Program-made: the position numbers and the translations under genes | NCBI RefSeq assembly: GCF_002312815.1 | Contig: NZ_NKQJ01000002.1 | Span: forward strand, 51,013 to 115,012 | DNA from: Agaribacterium haliotis | GTDB taxonomy: Bacteria > Pseudomonadota > Gammaproteobacteria > Pseudomonadales > Cellvibrionaceae | Reading direction: 5' to 3' | DNA: 64,000 bases | Part shown: positions 1-8,453 of the stretch, in pieces | Layout of the letters: every line of letters begins with the position of its first letter | Position numbering within the stretch: the first letter of the stretch is position 1 | Notes under the pieces: model-generated | Databases searched by the model: none | What the model saw: the letters and a program-made list of their open reading frames with translations, nothing else | What the model was told of the DNA's origin: nothing

Positions 1-1
1 C

Positions 2-484
2 AGTGGTATTCATACAGCAAGTAGCCATGTTGATAAATTTGCCAAAGGCTGTGTAATGGCACGTAGTGAGCTAAGCAACAACAGCCCCTACTTTGCTGTG
101 TGTCGACCGGCTGACGACAACCCTCTCAGAGTTCAGTGGCGCGACTCTTATGCAGGTGGAACTCAAAGTAGAAGTGTGACTATTTCCGGCGCATCGGGGA
201 TAAGTCAAAAAGACTTAAGTTTTGTCAAGTTAGATATCTATGACGAAGGGCGTTGTGCCGTTGCCTTTGGTTCCCGGGATGGGCGTGAGTGGACTAAGAT
301 CATGTCCCGCTGCTTTTCAAACAGGCTAAGTTATCAGGGCCTTGCCGCAAGCTCTCACGGTAACAACAACATAAACATGCTGTTTTCGGATTTAAAGCTT
401 TGGGGCTCAAGCGTAAACAGTTCTCAACTTAAAAAAGCAAACATCGGCACAGTCAGATCAGCTTCGATTAGCAATCACCCATAG
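2..484 (+). CDS. C-terminal part of a secreted DUF1349/LamG-like domain protein (partial)
   Basis: The reading frame is open from the window edge, so this is the 3' end of a longer gene; the first in-window ATG (56) is probably internal. The visible ~160 residues show the pattern of DUF1349/concanavalin-like beta-sandwich domains: a GVM-R-S-type strand (CVMARSELS), NSPYFAVCR, a QWRDSYAGGTQ strand, the SRDGREWTKI strand typical of these modules, and a final GLAASSHGNNNINMLFSDLKLWG strand. Such modules are usually found in secreted carbohydrate-active or surface proteins, where they may bind glycans. Four cysteines are present, compatible with extracytoplasmic disulfides. The catalytic or anchoring part, if any, lies upstream of the window, so the function of the full protein cannot be told. 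The domain assignment is by pattern only. Confidence 0.6.
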   Translation, partial: SGIHTASSHVDKFAKGCVMARSELSNNSPYFAVCRPADDNPLRVQWRDSYAGGTQSRSVTISGASGISQKDLSFVKLDIYDEGRCAVAFGSRDGREWTKIMSRCFSNRLSYQGLAASSHGNNNINMLFSDLKLWGSSVNSSQLKKANIGTVRSASISNHP

Positions 485-528
485 TTTTTAATGAATAGCT
501 GATCACCGGGCTTACTATCGAACGGTGA

Positions 529-2499
529 TCAGCTTATATTGTCAAGCGCTTTTAGAATCAGTAGGAATTTCTTCTTCATTTTTAGTTTTTGTTTTTTCTC
601 TCCCTGAATTTCTTCTAGAACTTGCTGCTCCAGATTTTTAAACGACGCAATATGCGCACCGCTCAAGCCCTTCGCTCGCGCCAGGCCTTGCACCTGTACA
701 AAACCACTCGACACACTCTGTTCAGTTCTGTCACACATCCTATCCATAGATTGGTCAATTTCGTGCGCAAGTTTTTTGATCGAGTTGCTCGACTCATCAA
801 TCTGGCGGCGATAATGTTTTATTTTCTGCTCACTTTTCATTTTACCAAGCAACTTGTCGGTGGCCTTTATTATCTTCAAAACTTCTGTAACCGAATCTGG
901 GTCTATCGCGCCGCTGGCGCTACTTAACTTGCCAGAAATATTTACGTGGTGAAATTTAACAACATTCTTTTCGAGACGAGCATCCACCTCGTCTAATTGC
1001 ATATTGGTAATTAGAGTTTTTTCACGGTTGTTAATATGTTGTTCCGGGTCGATATCCAAGTTTCGCCCCTCACCCTTTACAATCAAACCTACCTTCCACC
1101 CCAAGTCGTTGAGTGTCTGATAGGTAGACAAAGACACATCTTCCACTGAACTGGCATCTAAGCATTCAAGCATGTAGTTCATCAGGCTTTGATGTAACTG
1201 TTCACTGCGCTTATGGCTATCCGTTTCTTTCCTTAGGTGGTCAATGGTTTGCTCCATTTCTTTTAGACTCTGCTCGTGCAGAGGTTCTTTTTTTAACTCC
1301 TCAATTGACTGATTTTTCTGCTCTTTATACTTATTTCTCAAGCTCTCTAGCTCTTTTTCTAGTGTGTCAATACAGTTTTCGGCATCTTTGAGCTGGCTTT
1401 TCACCAATGATACGGCCGCCTGCTTTTGCTTATCTTCTTGCTCGAGCATGCGTTCATGATCGGTCTCCGATGCTGGCGCGTCGCGTTGATCTTCGTTGCG
1501 AAGCTCCATGCGACTTAAGTTCTCTTCAAGATCCAAAATCAAGTTGCGTTGGTCTTTTATAATTGATCGCAAGCGGTTTATCTCGCGCTCACTTTCTTCT
1601 TGAATTTGCTCAGAGAGCTCGGCCAGTTCCTCGCCGACACCGCGCCCATCAAAGTGTTCACCCTCGCCAACACGAATATTATTGATACGATCCTGGCCAT
1701 CTTGAATACGGAAAAGCTGATGCTGACAGCGGTTCACACCATCTCTCATCTCATTGCTATTTCGCTGGAACTGATCGGCGGAGTCAAAGGCCAGTTGTTG
1801 ATGCTGCAGCTGCTCAACTTTTGCTTCGGCATCCTCTAAAGATTGCTTAAGCCTTTTTAAGGCCGCATGACTGGCAACGGAGTAATCTCTATGCATGCTT
1901 GCACCTTGCATAATCTTTCGGTGCGATGCGCTGTTAAGCCGCTGATATAAACGATCTAATTTTTGGCTGTGCTCGGCAATTTTTCTCTTGTCGCTGTTAC
2001 CACTGTGACAAGCTTGCTCAAATGCAGCCAAACCACTTAAAACTCGCTCGGCACTTGGGCTAACTGGGCTGCGAGAAACCAGTTCGCGAATATCTGCGAC
2101 ACGTTTAAGAAGATAAGTATCGTCTGCTTTTTTCGATCTGGATTCGGCTTGTGAAAAAATTTTAAGTAAAGCTTTTAACTTAATCGACAACAGCTGCCAG
2201 TAAGCCTCGCTGTCTTCACCTCGATCAAGCGCCTTGGCCTCTATACTCAAGTAAGCCTCTCGAATGCGCGCGCACTGTTTATCTAATAAATATCGCTGAT
2301 TGTTCTGATGTGCACTTTTGCTTTTTTGAGCCTGCTCCCTGCAATACTTTTGAACAAGGTTCGGCGCGTTTTTGTCAGCAATTTTTTTCCGGACCCGCCT
2401 GACACTGTGCTCAAAGATAAAGCGCAGATTAATCAGTATACTGAGCATCAGTAGCGCAAGTAAGATATACGCGAGATCGCTAGCCCCGGTCGCATTCAT
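529..2499 (-). CDS. Membrane-anchored coiled-coil protein with C-terminal GAF-like domain
   Basis: 656 aa with no recognised enzyme motif. Residues ~8-28 form one hydrophobic N-terminal membrane segment (YILLALLMLSILINLRFIF), followed by a basic juxtamembrane stretch, so most of the protein is probably cytoplasmic. Residues ~60-430 are charged and heptad-rich, with long Glu/Lys/Gln coiled coils. Residues ~445-560 (from about SSVEDVSLSTYQTL) read as an alpha/beta GAF-like domain of the kind found after coiled coils in some uncharacterised gammaproteobacterial signalling proteins. The tail is again helical and very basic. The gene starts 9 bp after the stop of the LacI-type sensor gene and is almost certainly co-transcribed with it. 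I infer that it is the output or scaffold partner of that sensor, perhaps organising a membrane complex. No function is established from sequence. Confidence 0.7.
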   Translation of the reverse strand: MNATGASDLAYILLALLMLSILINLRFIFEHSVRRVRKKIADKNAPNLVQKYCREQAQKSKSAHQNNQRYLLDKQCARIREAYLSIEAKALDRGEDSEAYWQLLSIKLKALLKIFSQAESRSKKADDTYLLKRVADIRELVSRSPVSPSAERVLSGLAAFEQACHSGNSDKRKIAEHSQKLDRLYQRLNSASHRKIMQGASMHRDYSVASHAALKRLKQSLEDAEAKVEQLQHQQLAFDSADQFQRNSNEMRDGVNRCQHQLFRIQDGQDRINNIRVGEGEHFDGRGVGEELAELSEQIQEESEREINRLRSIIKDQRNLILDLEENLSRMELRNEDQRDAPASETDHERMLEQEDKQKQAAVSLVKSQLKDAENCIDTLEKELESLRNKYKEQKNQSIEELKKEPLHEQSLKEMEQTIDHLRKETDSHKRSEQLHQSLMNYMLECLDASSVEDVSLSTYQTLNDLGWKVGLIVKGEGRNLDIDPEQHINNREKTLITNMQLDEVDARLEKNVVKFHHVNISGKLSSASGAIDPDSVTEVLKIIKATDKLLGKMKSEQKIKHYRRQIDESSNSIKKLAHEIDQSMDRMCDRTEQSVSSGFVQVQGLARAKGLSGAHIASFKNLEQQVLEEIQGEKKQKLKMKKKFLLILKALDNIS

Positions 2500-2508
2500 G
2501 CCGCAAGC

Positions 2509-4179
2509 CTAGGTTGCCGGAGAAAGGCGAAGCAACGCAGCATCAACAGCAAGATCATATTTGCCCTCAATGGAATAACCGGCGTAACTCTTATTTTTAT
2601 GCAATAAACGTATTTTTATCTCAAACTCCTTTTCCTGAACCGCTAACAAGGCCTCACTGAGCGCGGCCTCGTCGTCGGGGTGTATCCTATCGATCAGATC
2701 CATGTGCTGATAGATGTTTTGCTCTAGCTCTGAATTGAAACCCAGTAAATTTAACGCATCAATATTCCACCTTGCATCGTTGCTATCTGGTATCCAGGTA
2801 ATGCTTCCAACGCCTGCGTCCTTCATTTTTGCCGCGCTTTGTACTTGCGGCGAACGTTTTTTATAAGCCCTCATGACCAGCTGCGTAATAACAGCATCAA
2901 TGTAATCACAAAAAGCAGAAAAACTACTTGGGCCTTCGCCAATGCGGCTATCACCATAGATGCTCAAGACCCTCCAGGGCTGCCCCTTAAGAAAAATGGG
3001 CACATGTATACAACTGTCATAGCGCTGATAATCAAGCTCACAAACAGGCGGAGGATAGGTTTCGGCTTCGCTTAGCGCTTCAAAGTCTTTGTTATCAAAC
3101 TTCTGCACCGAGTGCGGACTAAAAACCTTGTTTACCCGAATAAATTCTTTACCCTCTTTATTTAACAAAAATCGGCCTAAACAGGCTTTTTGCATTTGCT
3201 TTTCAAACACCGGTTGCAGCATCATTAAATGATCTAAGCCACTATTAACGATCGATCGCGGCCACTCGTATAAATTAGTCAACACACTCTTCATATAGTT
3301 GGCATCGTGCAACTCAAGAAGCTCTGTGCTGGTGGCAAGGAAAGCGTTGCTCGCCTCCAAAAATTCTGAACTTGGCGTGATCAACTTCGGCTCCACCAGA
3401 AACTTGTGTTCACCTGCCCCCGCCTCCTGCTCACTTTCGAGCGCCCTAAGTGCCTGATAAGCAAAAAGGTGCAGGTTTAAATCAACCATGGTGATATCCG
3501 GCTCTGTCACAGGAACCAATGAAATAGCTTCAAAACCCACCACATCTATGCGATCGAGATCTTGCCCTGCCTCTTTTAACTGGTGCCGAAAGCCGATGCT
3601 GGTCAAGGAGCTGGCACAGATAACCCCGGTGGCTTTGCAGCCTTTGGCGACATATTCAAGCGCTGCCTCATAGCCGCCTGAAAACAAGCTGTCACTAACT
3701 GAAAACACGCAATTTTCGTCATCACCAAGGGCATTAATTTCCTGCTGGTCACAATAGGCCTCGTAGCGTTTGCGCACATCGTAAAGGCTTAAATCACCAA
3801 CAAAAGCGATGTGTGTATGACCTTTTTGCAGCAAAAAATTAAATGCCATTTCTACGCCGGCAACGTTATCACTGCCGACAACGGGAATGGGCAAAGGGAA
3901 ATAATCGTAAGAAATGGAGACGAGCTTTTTACCGCGTTCTAACAACGATTTGGCAAAGTCCGGGTGCACAGCATTGCGCACAACAACAATACTATCGAGC
4001 TCATCAATGTGTAAATTCGAGCGAAACTTGCCAAAACCACCGGTTTTTATAATGCAGCAGCGATAGCCCTTAAGCAGCGCATACTGCTGCAGCTGGCAGA
4101 CTAGCTCTCCATAAAAAAAGCCCTGTAAATAAGGGGTGTAGACGCCAAGGGTACGCTCGTGCGCCATAACAATGTCCAC
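2509..4179 (-). CDS. LacI-type ligand-binding sensor with GAF-like and PAS domains, no HTH and no output domain
   Basis: 556 aa. Residues ~8-265 match the periplasmic-binding-protein fold of LacI/GalR effector domains (LGVYTPYLQGFFYGEL; KKLVSISYDYFPLPIPVVGSDN; GHTHIAFVGD; DRIDVVGFEA), but there is no signal peptide and no N-terminal helix-turn-helix, so it should be a cytoplasmic sugar-type sensor. Residues ~290-440 look GAF-like. Residues ~455-556 are a PAS fold (WIPDSNDARWNIDALNLLGF, IDRIHPDDE). Proteins with this order often continue into a GGDEF or kinase domain; here the chain stops after PAS, so output probably runs through the coiled-coil protein encoded 9 bp downstream. The start used is a GTG with a GGA-type site; an ATG four codons later (4167) is equally possible. 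The ligand is unknown. Confidence 0.75.
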   Translation of the reverse strand: MDIVMAHERTLGVYTPYLQGFFYGELVCQLQQYALLKGYRCCIIKTGGFGKFRSNLHIDELDSIVVVRNAVHPDFAKSLLERGKKLVSISYDYFPLPIPVVGSDNVAGVEMAFNFLLQKGHTHIAFVGDLSLYDVRKRYEAYCDQQEINALGDDENCVFSVSDSLFSGGYEAALEYVAKGCKATGVICASSLTSIGFRHQLKEAGQDLDRIDVVGFEAISLVPVTEPDITMVDLNLHLFAYQALRALESEQEAGAGEHKFLVEPKLITPSSEFLEASNAFLATSTELLELHDANYMKSVLTNLYEWPRSIVNSGLDHLMMLQPVFEKQMQKACLGRFLLNKEGKEFIRVNKVFSPHSVQKFDNKDFEALSEAETYPPPVCELDYQRYDSCIHVPIFLKGQPWRVLSIYGDSRIGEGPSSFSAFCDYIDAVITQLVMRAYKKRSPQVQSAAKMKDAGVGSITWIPDSNDARWNIDALNLLGFNSELEQNIYQHMDLIDRIHPDDEAALSEALLAVQEKEFEIKIRLLHKNKSYAGYSIEGKYDLAVDAALLRLSPAT

Positions 4180-4400
4180 ATTTTCCGTGTGTAATAGGCT
4201 CAGGATAGTACAAATGCAAGACGGTGATAAAAAACGAAATAACAGCAGCGCCGGGCTGCATCGTTTCAGAGCAACAAAAAAGAAATGACGCTAAGGCTCA
4301 ACAAAAGAAAAACGACACAAGTAGCTGGCGGCGGGCAAAAACTGGCGCCTAGAAGGCCTAAGTAAAACAGAATAAAGCAAACGTTCGAATAATAACTTTA

Positions 4401-4454
4401 GGCTGGCGCAAGCCTTAACAGCGGCCAGCCTTTGAGCGCAGTACGAGACTGCGC
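4401..4454 (-). terminator. Two hairpins downstream of efp
   Basis: Reading along the minus strand after the efp stop there is a 7-bp stem (GCGCAGT/ACTGCGC, 4436-4454), then a second one (GGCTGGC/GCCAGCC, 4401-4430) followed by TAAAGTTATTATT. The second is a plausible but T-poor intrinsic terminator. The rest of the 292-bp gap between efp and the LacI-type sensor gene shows no convincing gene; it holds the sensor's promoter. Confidence 0.4.
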
Positions 4455-4471
4455 CCACAAGCAAAGCGCAA

Positions 4472-5038
4472 TTATTTACCCGCGCGCCCCTGATACTCGC
4501 CAGTACGGGTATCGATGCGCAGCACTTCGCCGATGGAAATAAACAAAGGCACTTTGACAACAGCGCCGGTGCTCATGGTCGCAGGTTTAGTACCACCCTG
4601 AGCGGTATCGCCTTTTAGGCCCGGGTCGGTTTCAGTTACTTCGAGCTCAACAAAATTCGGTGGCGTGATCGACAGAGGCGAGCCGTTGTACAAGGTCACA
4701 ACACACGTGTCCTGCTCTTTAAGCCACTTGGCATTGTCGCCAACCGCCTTTTCATCGGCCTGAAACTGCTCAAAAGTATCGGGTTCCATAAAGTGCCAGA
4801 ATTCACCGTCGTTGTAGAGATACTCCATGTCTCTATCCATTACGTCGGCGGCTTCAAGGCTCTCACCCGATTTAAAGGTGCGCTCCCAAACCCTGCCTGT
4901 TGCCAAGTTTTTCAAGCGCACACGGTTAAAGGCCTGGCCTTTACCCGGCTTGACGGTTTCATTCTCAAGGATGCTGCACGGATCGCCGTCGAGCATAACC
5001 TTAAGGCCATTCTTGAATTCGCTAGTAGAGTACGCCAT
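4472..5038 (-). CDS. efp: Translation elongation factor P
   Basis: 188 aa, the normal EF-P length. EF-P binds between the ribosomal P and E sites and rescues ribosomes stalled on polyproline. All three beta-barrel domains are present: the N-terminal KOW-like domain ([20 protein letters not shown]), the middle OB domain ([12 protein letters not shown]) and the C-terminal OB domain ([29 protein letters not shown]). The modified-lysine loop reads KPGKGQAF with Lys33, equivalent to E. coli Lys34, the site that EpmA and EpmB beta-lysylate. epmB itself is encoded at 7267. The start at 5038 is chosen because [11 protein letters not shown] aligns with EF-P N termini and has GAGG upstream; a longer reading from 5071 would add 11 non-homologous residues. 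An 8-bp hairpin and a TATGAT -10 candidate lie just upstream. Confidence 0.97.
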   Translation of the reverse strand: MAYSTSEFKNGLKVMLDGDPCSILENETVKPGKGQAFNRVRLKNLATGRVWERTFKSGESLEAADVMDRDMEYLYNDGEFWHFMEPDTFEQFQADEKAVGDNAKWLKEQDTCVVTLYNGSPLSITPPNFVELEVTETDPGLKGDTAQGGTKPATMSTGAVVKVPLFISIGEVLRIDTRTGEYQGRAGK

Positions 5039-5072
5039 AGGGACCTCATCTGATACATATGGGCGGGCCAAA

Positions 5073-5094
5073 GCCGCCTTAAGAAAAAGGCGGC
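5073..5094 (-). terminator. Hairpin between the M3 peptidase gene and efp
   Basis: An 8-bp perfect stem (GCCGCCTT/AAGGCGGC) with a six-base loop, 35 bp ahead of efp. It could partly terminate peptidase transcripts or sit in the efp leader. A TATGAT sequence (minus strand, 5100-5095) directly upstream may be the efp -10 box, which would place the hairpin at the very 5' end of the efp mRNA. The role is uncertain. Confidence 0.35.
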
Positions 5095-5145
5095 ATCATA
5101 CAACAACGGCGCCGAGAACAGAACGCCGCGCTCACTCAGGCGGGC

Positions 5146-7041
5146 CTAGCCCTGCTCATCGAGAATCTTCTCCATCTCATCCATAATCGCATTCATACGT
5201 GCCACCAGGGCGCGATACGGTGCAGGGGTTGCCATATCCATGCCGGTATTTTTCATCAGCTGGTAGGGGTAATCAGAGCCGCCAGCTTTAAGCATGTCGA
5301 TAAACGCATCGCGGGTATCGATGTCGCCGGCGCCAATTTTCTCTGCCAAACCGGCCGCTGCGGCAATCGACGTTGCGTACTGGAAAACATAAAAATCGTA
5401 GTAAAAGTGTGGAATATAGGCCCACTCAATAGCGTAGAGATCATCGATTTCCATCACCCCCTGGTCGTGGCCGTGGTAGCGTTTGAGCAGCTCGAGGTAG
5501 ATTTCACTGAAACGTGCACCGCTCATCGCCTTGCCCGCGGCAACTTCTTCGTTCACCTTCAACTCAAACTCGGCAAACATTGTCTGCCTAAAAAAGGTAC
5601 CGCGCAGGCTTTCGAGACCGTTGCCAAGATAAAACAGTTTTTCCTCTGGGCTTTTTGCTTTGTTGACCATCAAATCCTGCAGCAGCATCTCATTCATAAT
5701 CGATGCTGTCTCGGCGATAAACGTTGAGTAGTCGGCCGTTTCCCAGGGCTGGCTAGCGTTGGCAAGCACGCTGTGCACGGCGTGACCGTACTCGTGCGCA
5801 AAGGTCGAGGCACTTTCGTAGTCATCGTTGTGATTGAGCAAAACATAAGGGTGAACGTCGTAAGCCGCACCAAACATATAGGCGCCGCTGCGCTTACCTG
5901 GCTGCGGATAGACATGCATCCAGCGCCCTTCAATGCCGGCATCGTAGCCTGCCAGATATTCAGAGCCGAGAGGCTTCAACGCTTCGCGGGTCAGGCTGAT
6001 TGAACTTTCAATACCGAAGTCTTTATCGAGGCTGACCAACGGCGGATAAATATCGTAGTAACGCATCGGCCCTTCGATATTGAGCATACGTTTGCGCAGT
6101 TCAAAATAGCGGTAGAGTGTAGGCAGGGCCGAATTGACCTCATCAACCAAGGTGCGATAGACCTGCTCGGGCATATTGTCGTTAAACAGAGCGCGCTGGA
6201 CCGAGCTGTCGTAGTCGCGAACATCGGTTTCAAAAGCCAGGCTCTGCAGGTGACCACTGAGTACACTGCCGAGTGTTGCCTCGTAGTCTTTCCAGGTTGT
6301 CCAGAACTGATCAAACACTTTTGCGCGCAGCTCTCTGTCCTCGTTGCTGCGCAGCGCGCCATAGCCGGCTTGGCTCAAGATTTTTTTGTCGCCGTTGGGC
6401 AGTTCAATTTCCGGCCACGGCAGGTTGGCGTTGGCGAGTGTGCTGTAAATGCTCTGCGGCGCGGCTGAGACCTTGCCGCTTTTAGCTAAGACCTCTTCCA
6501 CTTCCGCACTGCGGATATGCGGTGCCTGGCGCAGCGTATCAAACATACTGTGGCGGAACGGCTCGAGCCCGGGCTGCTCATCCATGTATTTCTCAACTTT
6601 TGCCTGGCCGAGGCTCAAAAGTTCGGGGCTGTACCAACTCGTCGCTGCGCTGAGCTCACTCATTAACATACGCGCGAGTTGGCGGCGCTCGTCGTTTTCT
6701 GCAATGCGCGTATCTTCATCCGCTTTCAAGGTCGCATAGACCAGCAACTGCACGGCGCGCTTGTAGGCGGAACTAATCGCCTTGTTTGCCGTTAACATCG
6801 CCGAGCTGCCGTTAGCTAAACTGCCTTTGTAATTTTCAAGCTCCGCTATTGCCGCTTTTGTTGCACTGTAGTTTTCTTGCCAGTCTTCGGCGCTGCTGTA
6901 AAGATCACTCAAATCCCAAATATAACGAGCATCGACAGCTTGCTCGGTTTCAGCCGGCTGCTCTTGCTTGAGTTCACCGGAGCTACAGCCGAGTGCTAAA
7001 GCCACACAACAGGCCAGGGGTAAGATTTTAAATTTGTTCAT
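5146..7041 (-). CDS. M3-family zinc oligoendopeptidase (PepF type), predicted lipoprotein
   Basis: 631 aa. M3 peptidases hydrolyse oligopeptides using a zinc ion held by HExxH. Here the motif is HEYGH at residues 416-420, in the family context TFAHEYGHAVHS, with the downstream Glu ligand in FIAETASIMNE. The N-terminal domain fits PepF (DARYIWDLSDLYSSAEDWQ). The start at 7041 has a clean AAGGA site and gives MNKFKILPLACCVALALGCSS, a lipoprotein signal peptide with Cys19 as the likely lipidated residue; an upstream in-frame start at 7314 would add 91 residues without family character and is rejected. Most PepF proteins are cytoplasmic, so the lipoprotein signal suggests a periplasmic peptide-degrading role. 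It precedes efp by 107 bp on the same strand and is divergent from epmB; no functional link to EF-P is known to me. Confidence 0.9.
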   Translation of the reverse strand: MNKFKILPLACCVALALGCSSGELKQEQPAETEQAVDARYIWDLSDLYSSAEDWQENYSATKAAIAELENYKGSLANGSSAMLTANKAISSAYKRAVQLLVYATLKADEDTRIAENDERRQLARMLMSELSAATSWYSPELLSLGQAKVEKYMDEQPGLEPFRHSMFDTLRQAPHIRSAEVEEVLAKSGKVSAAPQSIYSTLANANLPWPEIELPNGDKKILSQAGYGALRSNEDRELRAKVFDQFWTTWKDYEATLGSVLSGHLQSLAFETDVRDYDSSVQRALFNDNMPEQVYRTLVDEVNSALPTLYRYFELRKRMLNIEGPMRYYDIYPPLVSLDKDFGIESSISLTREALKPLGSEYLAGYDAGIEGRWMHVYPQPGKRSGAYMFGAAYDVHPYVLLNHNDDYESASTFAHEYGHAVHSVLANASQPWETADYSTFIAETASIMNEMLLQDLMVNKAKSPEEKLFYLGNGLESLRGTFFRQTMFAEFELKVNEEVAAGKAMSGARFSEIYLELLKRYHGHDQGVMEIDDLYAIEWAYIPHFYYDFYVFQYATSIAAAAGLAEKIGAGDIDTRDAFIDMLKAGGSDYPYQLMKNTGMDMATPAPYRALVARMNAIMDEMEKILDEQG

Positions 7042-7266
7042 TTGTTGTTCCTTACATAAAAACAATAAGCCATTAAAACAATAAGCGTAAAAGTCAGCGG
7101 TATTGGCGCAAGCAGCAATCTTGGACACCAATCGACACCAGCTGCACAAAGGCAGCGACGAGACGGCAATAGCAAGTAGTACCGCAGTTTTAGCAGCAAT
7201 ACCAGCACAACGGATGCTAAGCGAGACAAGTACCGCTAAAATCTGCGTCCGCACGAGGCCCCGACA

Positions 7267-8274
7267 ATGAATGCAATACCGCAAATACAACTGCATCCAG
7301 GCACTAGCTGGCAAGATGAACTCAAACAGCTTGTTAGCGACAGCAACGAGCTGTTTGAATTATTAGAGCTCGACCGAAGTTATTTGCCTGCCGCAAAACA
7401 AGCAGAGAAACTCTTTCCACTTCGCCTTACCCGCAGTTATCTATCGCGCATAAAAAAAGGCGATATCAACGACCCCTTGCTAAAACAAGTGCTGCCCCTG
7501 GCCGAGGAAAACGAAGCCCAGGCAAACTACGTCGACGACCCTCTGCAAGAGCGAGCCTTTAACCCGCTGCCAGGTCTTGTGCATAAATATCACAACCGCG
7601 TCTTGCTGATCACCACCAGCAGCTGTGCGATTAACTGCCGCTACTGCTTTCGCCGCAATTTTGCCTACAGTGAAAACCGCCTCGGTCAAAGCCAGTGGCA
7701 AGCCATACTTGACTACCTTAAAGATCATGACGAAGTAGACGAAGTTATCTTCAGTGGTGGCGAACCACTTTTGTTAACAAATGAACAAATTCAGCAGCGT
7801 TTAGAGCAGCTCGCGGCTATTCCCCAACTGCACCGCGTGCGTTTTCACAGTCGCCTGCCCATCGTGCTGCCATCGCGTATCGATCAGAATTTTTGCGCCA
7901 CCTTGAACAGCACCCGCCTGCAATGCCTGGTTGTTGTGCACTGCAATCACAAACAAGAAATTGATGCATACGTTGCAGCAGCTTTTAGTGCATTGAGCCG
8001 GGCGGGCATAACCTGCTTAAACCAAGCCGTGTTATTAAGGGGGGTAAATGACAGCGCAAAAAGCCAAATAGAACTTAATCACAGCTTGTTTAAAAACAAA
8101 GTGTTACCCTACTACCTACACGTGCTCGACAAGGTGCGAGGTGGCGCGCACTTTGATATCGAGCTCAGTGACGCGCGAATTATTTATGAAAAAATGCGCG
8201 CCAGATTGCCCGGCTACCTGCTACCCAAACTGGTTAAAGATGAACCGGGACAGACTGCCAAAACACCACTGTGA
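7267..8274 (+). CDS. epmB: EF-P (R)-beta-lysine formation enzyme EpmB, a radical-SAM lysine 2,3-aminomutase
   Basis: 335 aa, the short form of the lysine 2,3-aminomutase family that EpmB belongs to. EpmB isomerises (S)-alpha-lysine to (R)-beta-lysine, which EpmA then attaches to EF-P. The radical-SAM cluster motif CxxxCxxC is intact at Cys120, Cys124 and Cys127 (SCAINCRYCFRRNF). FSGGEPLLL follows, the SAM-binding GGEP motif, and the C-terminal PLP region is represented by LPYYLHVLDKVRGGAHF. The long C-terminal tail of clostridial aminomutases is absent, as expected. It is transcribed away from the peptidase and efp; epmB being near efp is a common arrangement. EpmA is not in this window. GAGG lies 9 bp before the ATG. 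Confidence 0.93.
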   Translation: MNAIPQIQLHPGTSWQDELKQLVSDSNELFELLELDRSYLPAAKQAEKLFPLRLTRSYLSRIKKGDINDPLLKQVLPLAEENEAQANYVDDPLQERAFNPLPGLVHKYHNRVLLITTSSCAINCRYCFRRNFAYSENRLGQSQWQAILDYLKDHDEVDEVIFSGGEPLLLTNEQIQQRLEQLAAIPQLHRVRFHSRLPIVLPSRIDQNFCATLNSTRLQCLVVVHCNHKQEIDAYVAAAFSALSRAGITCLNQAVLLRGVNDSAKSQIELNHSLFKNKVLPYYLHVLDKVRGGAHFDIELSDARIIYEKMRARLPGYLLPKLVKDEPGQTAKTPL

Positions 8275-8453
8275 ATTTTTTGTCGAGCAGCAAAGGGAAT
8301 AAAACGAGCTAAAAACCTAATGGTTTTATGCAAATTTACGGCTTGGCAAACTTTATGCTGACACAAGCAGCGCAGCTATACTCACTATAACAACACAAGC
8401 CCTCCCACTGAGGACGGCACTAACACTAGTAAAAAACGATAACGGACACACAG

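Noticed and set aside
4291..4560. 89-codon minus-strand ORF overlapping the end of efp
   Set aside because: Cys/Ala-rich frame with no family features, overlapping the efp 3' end and its hairpins.
7042..7314. 91-residue N-terminal extension of the M3 peptidase
   Set aside because: The internal ATG at 7041 has a strong ribosome-binding site and starts a lipoprotein signal; the extension has no family character and overlaps the start of epmB.
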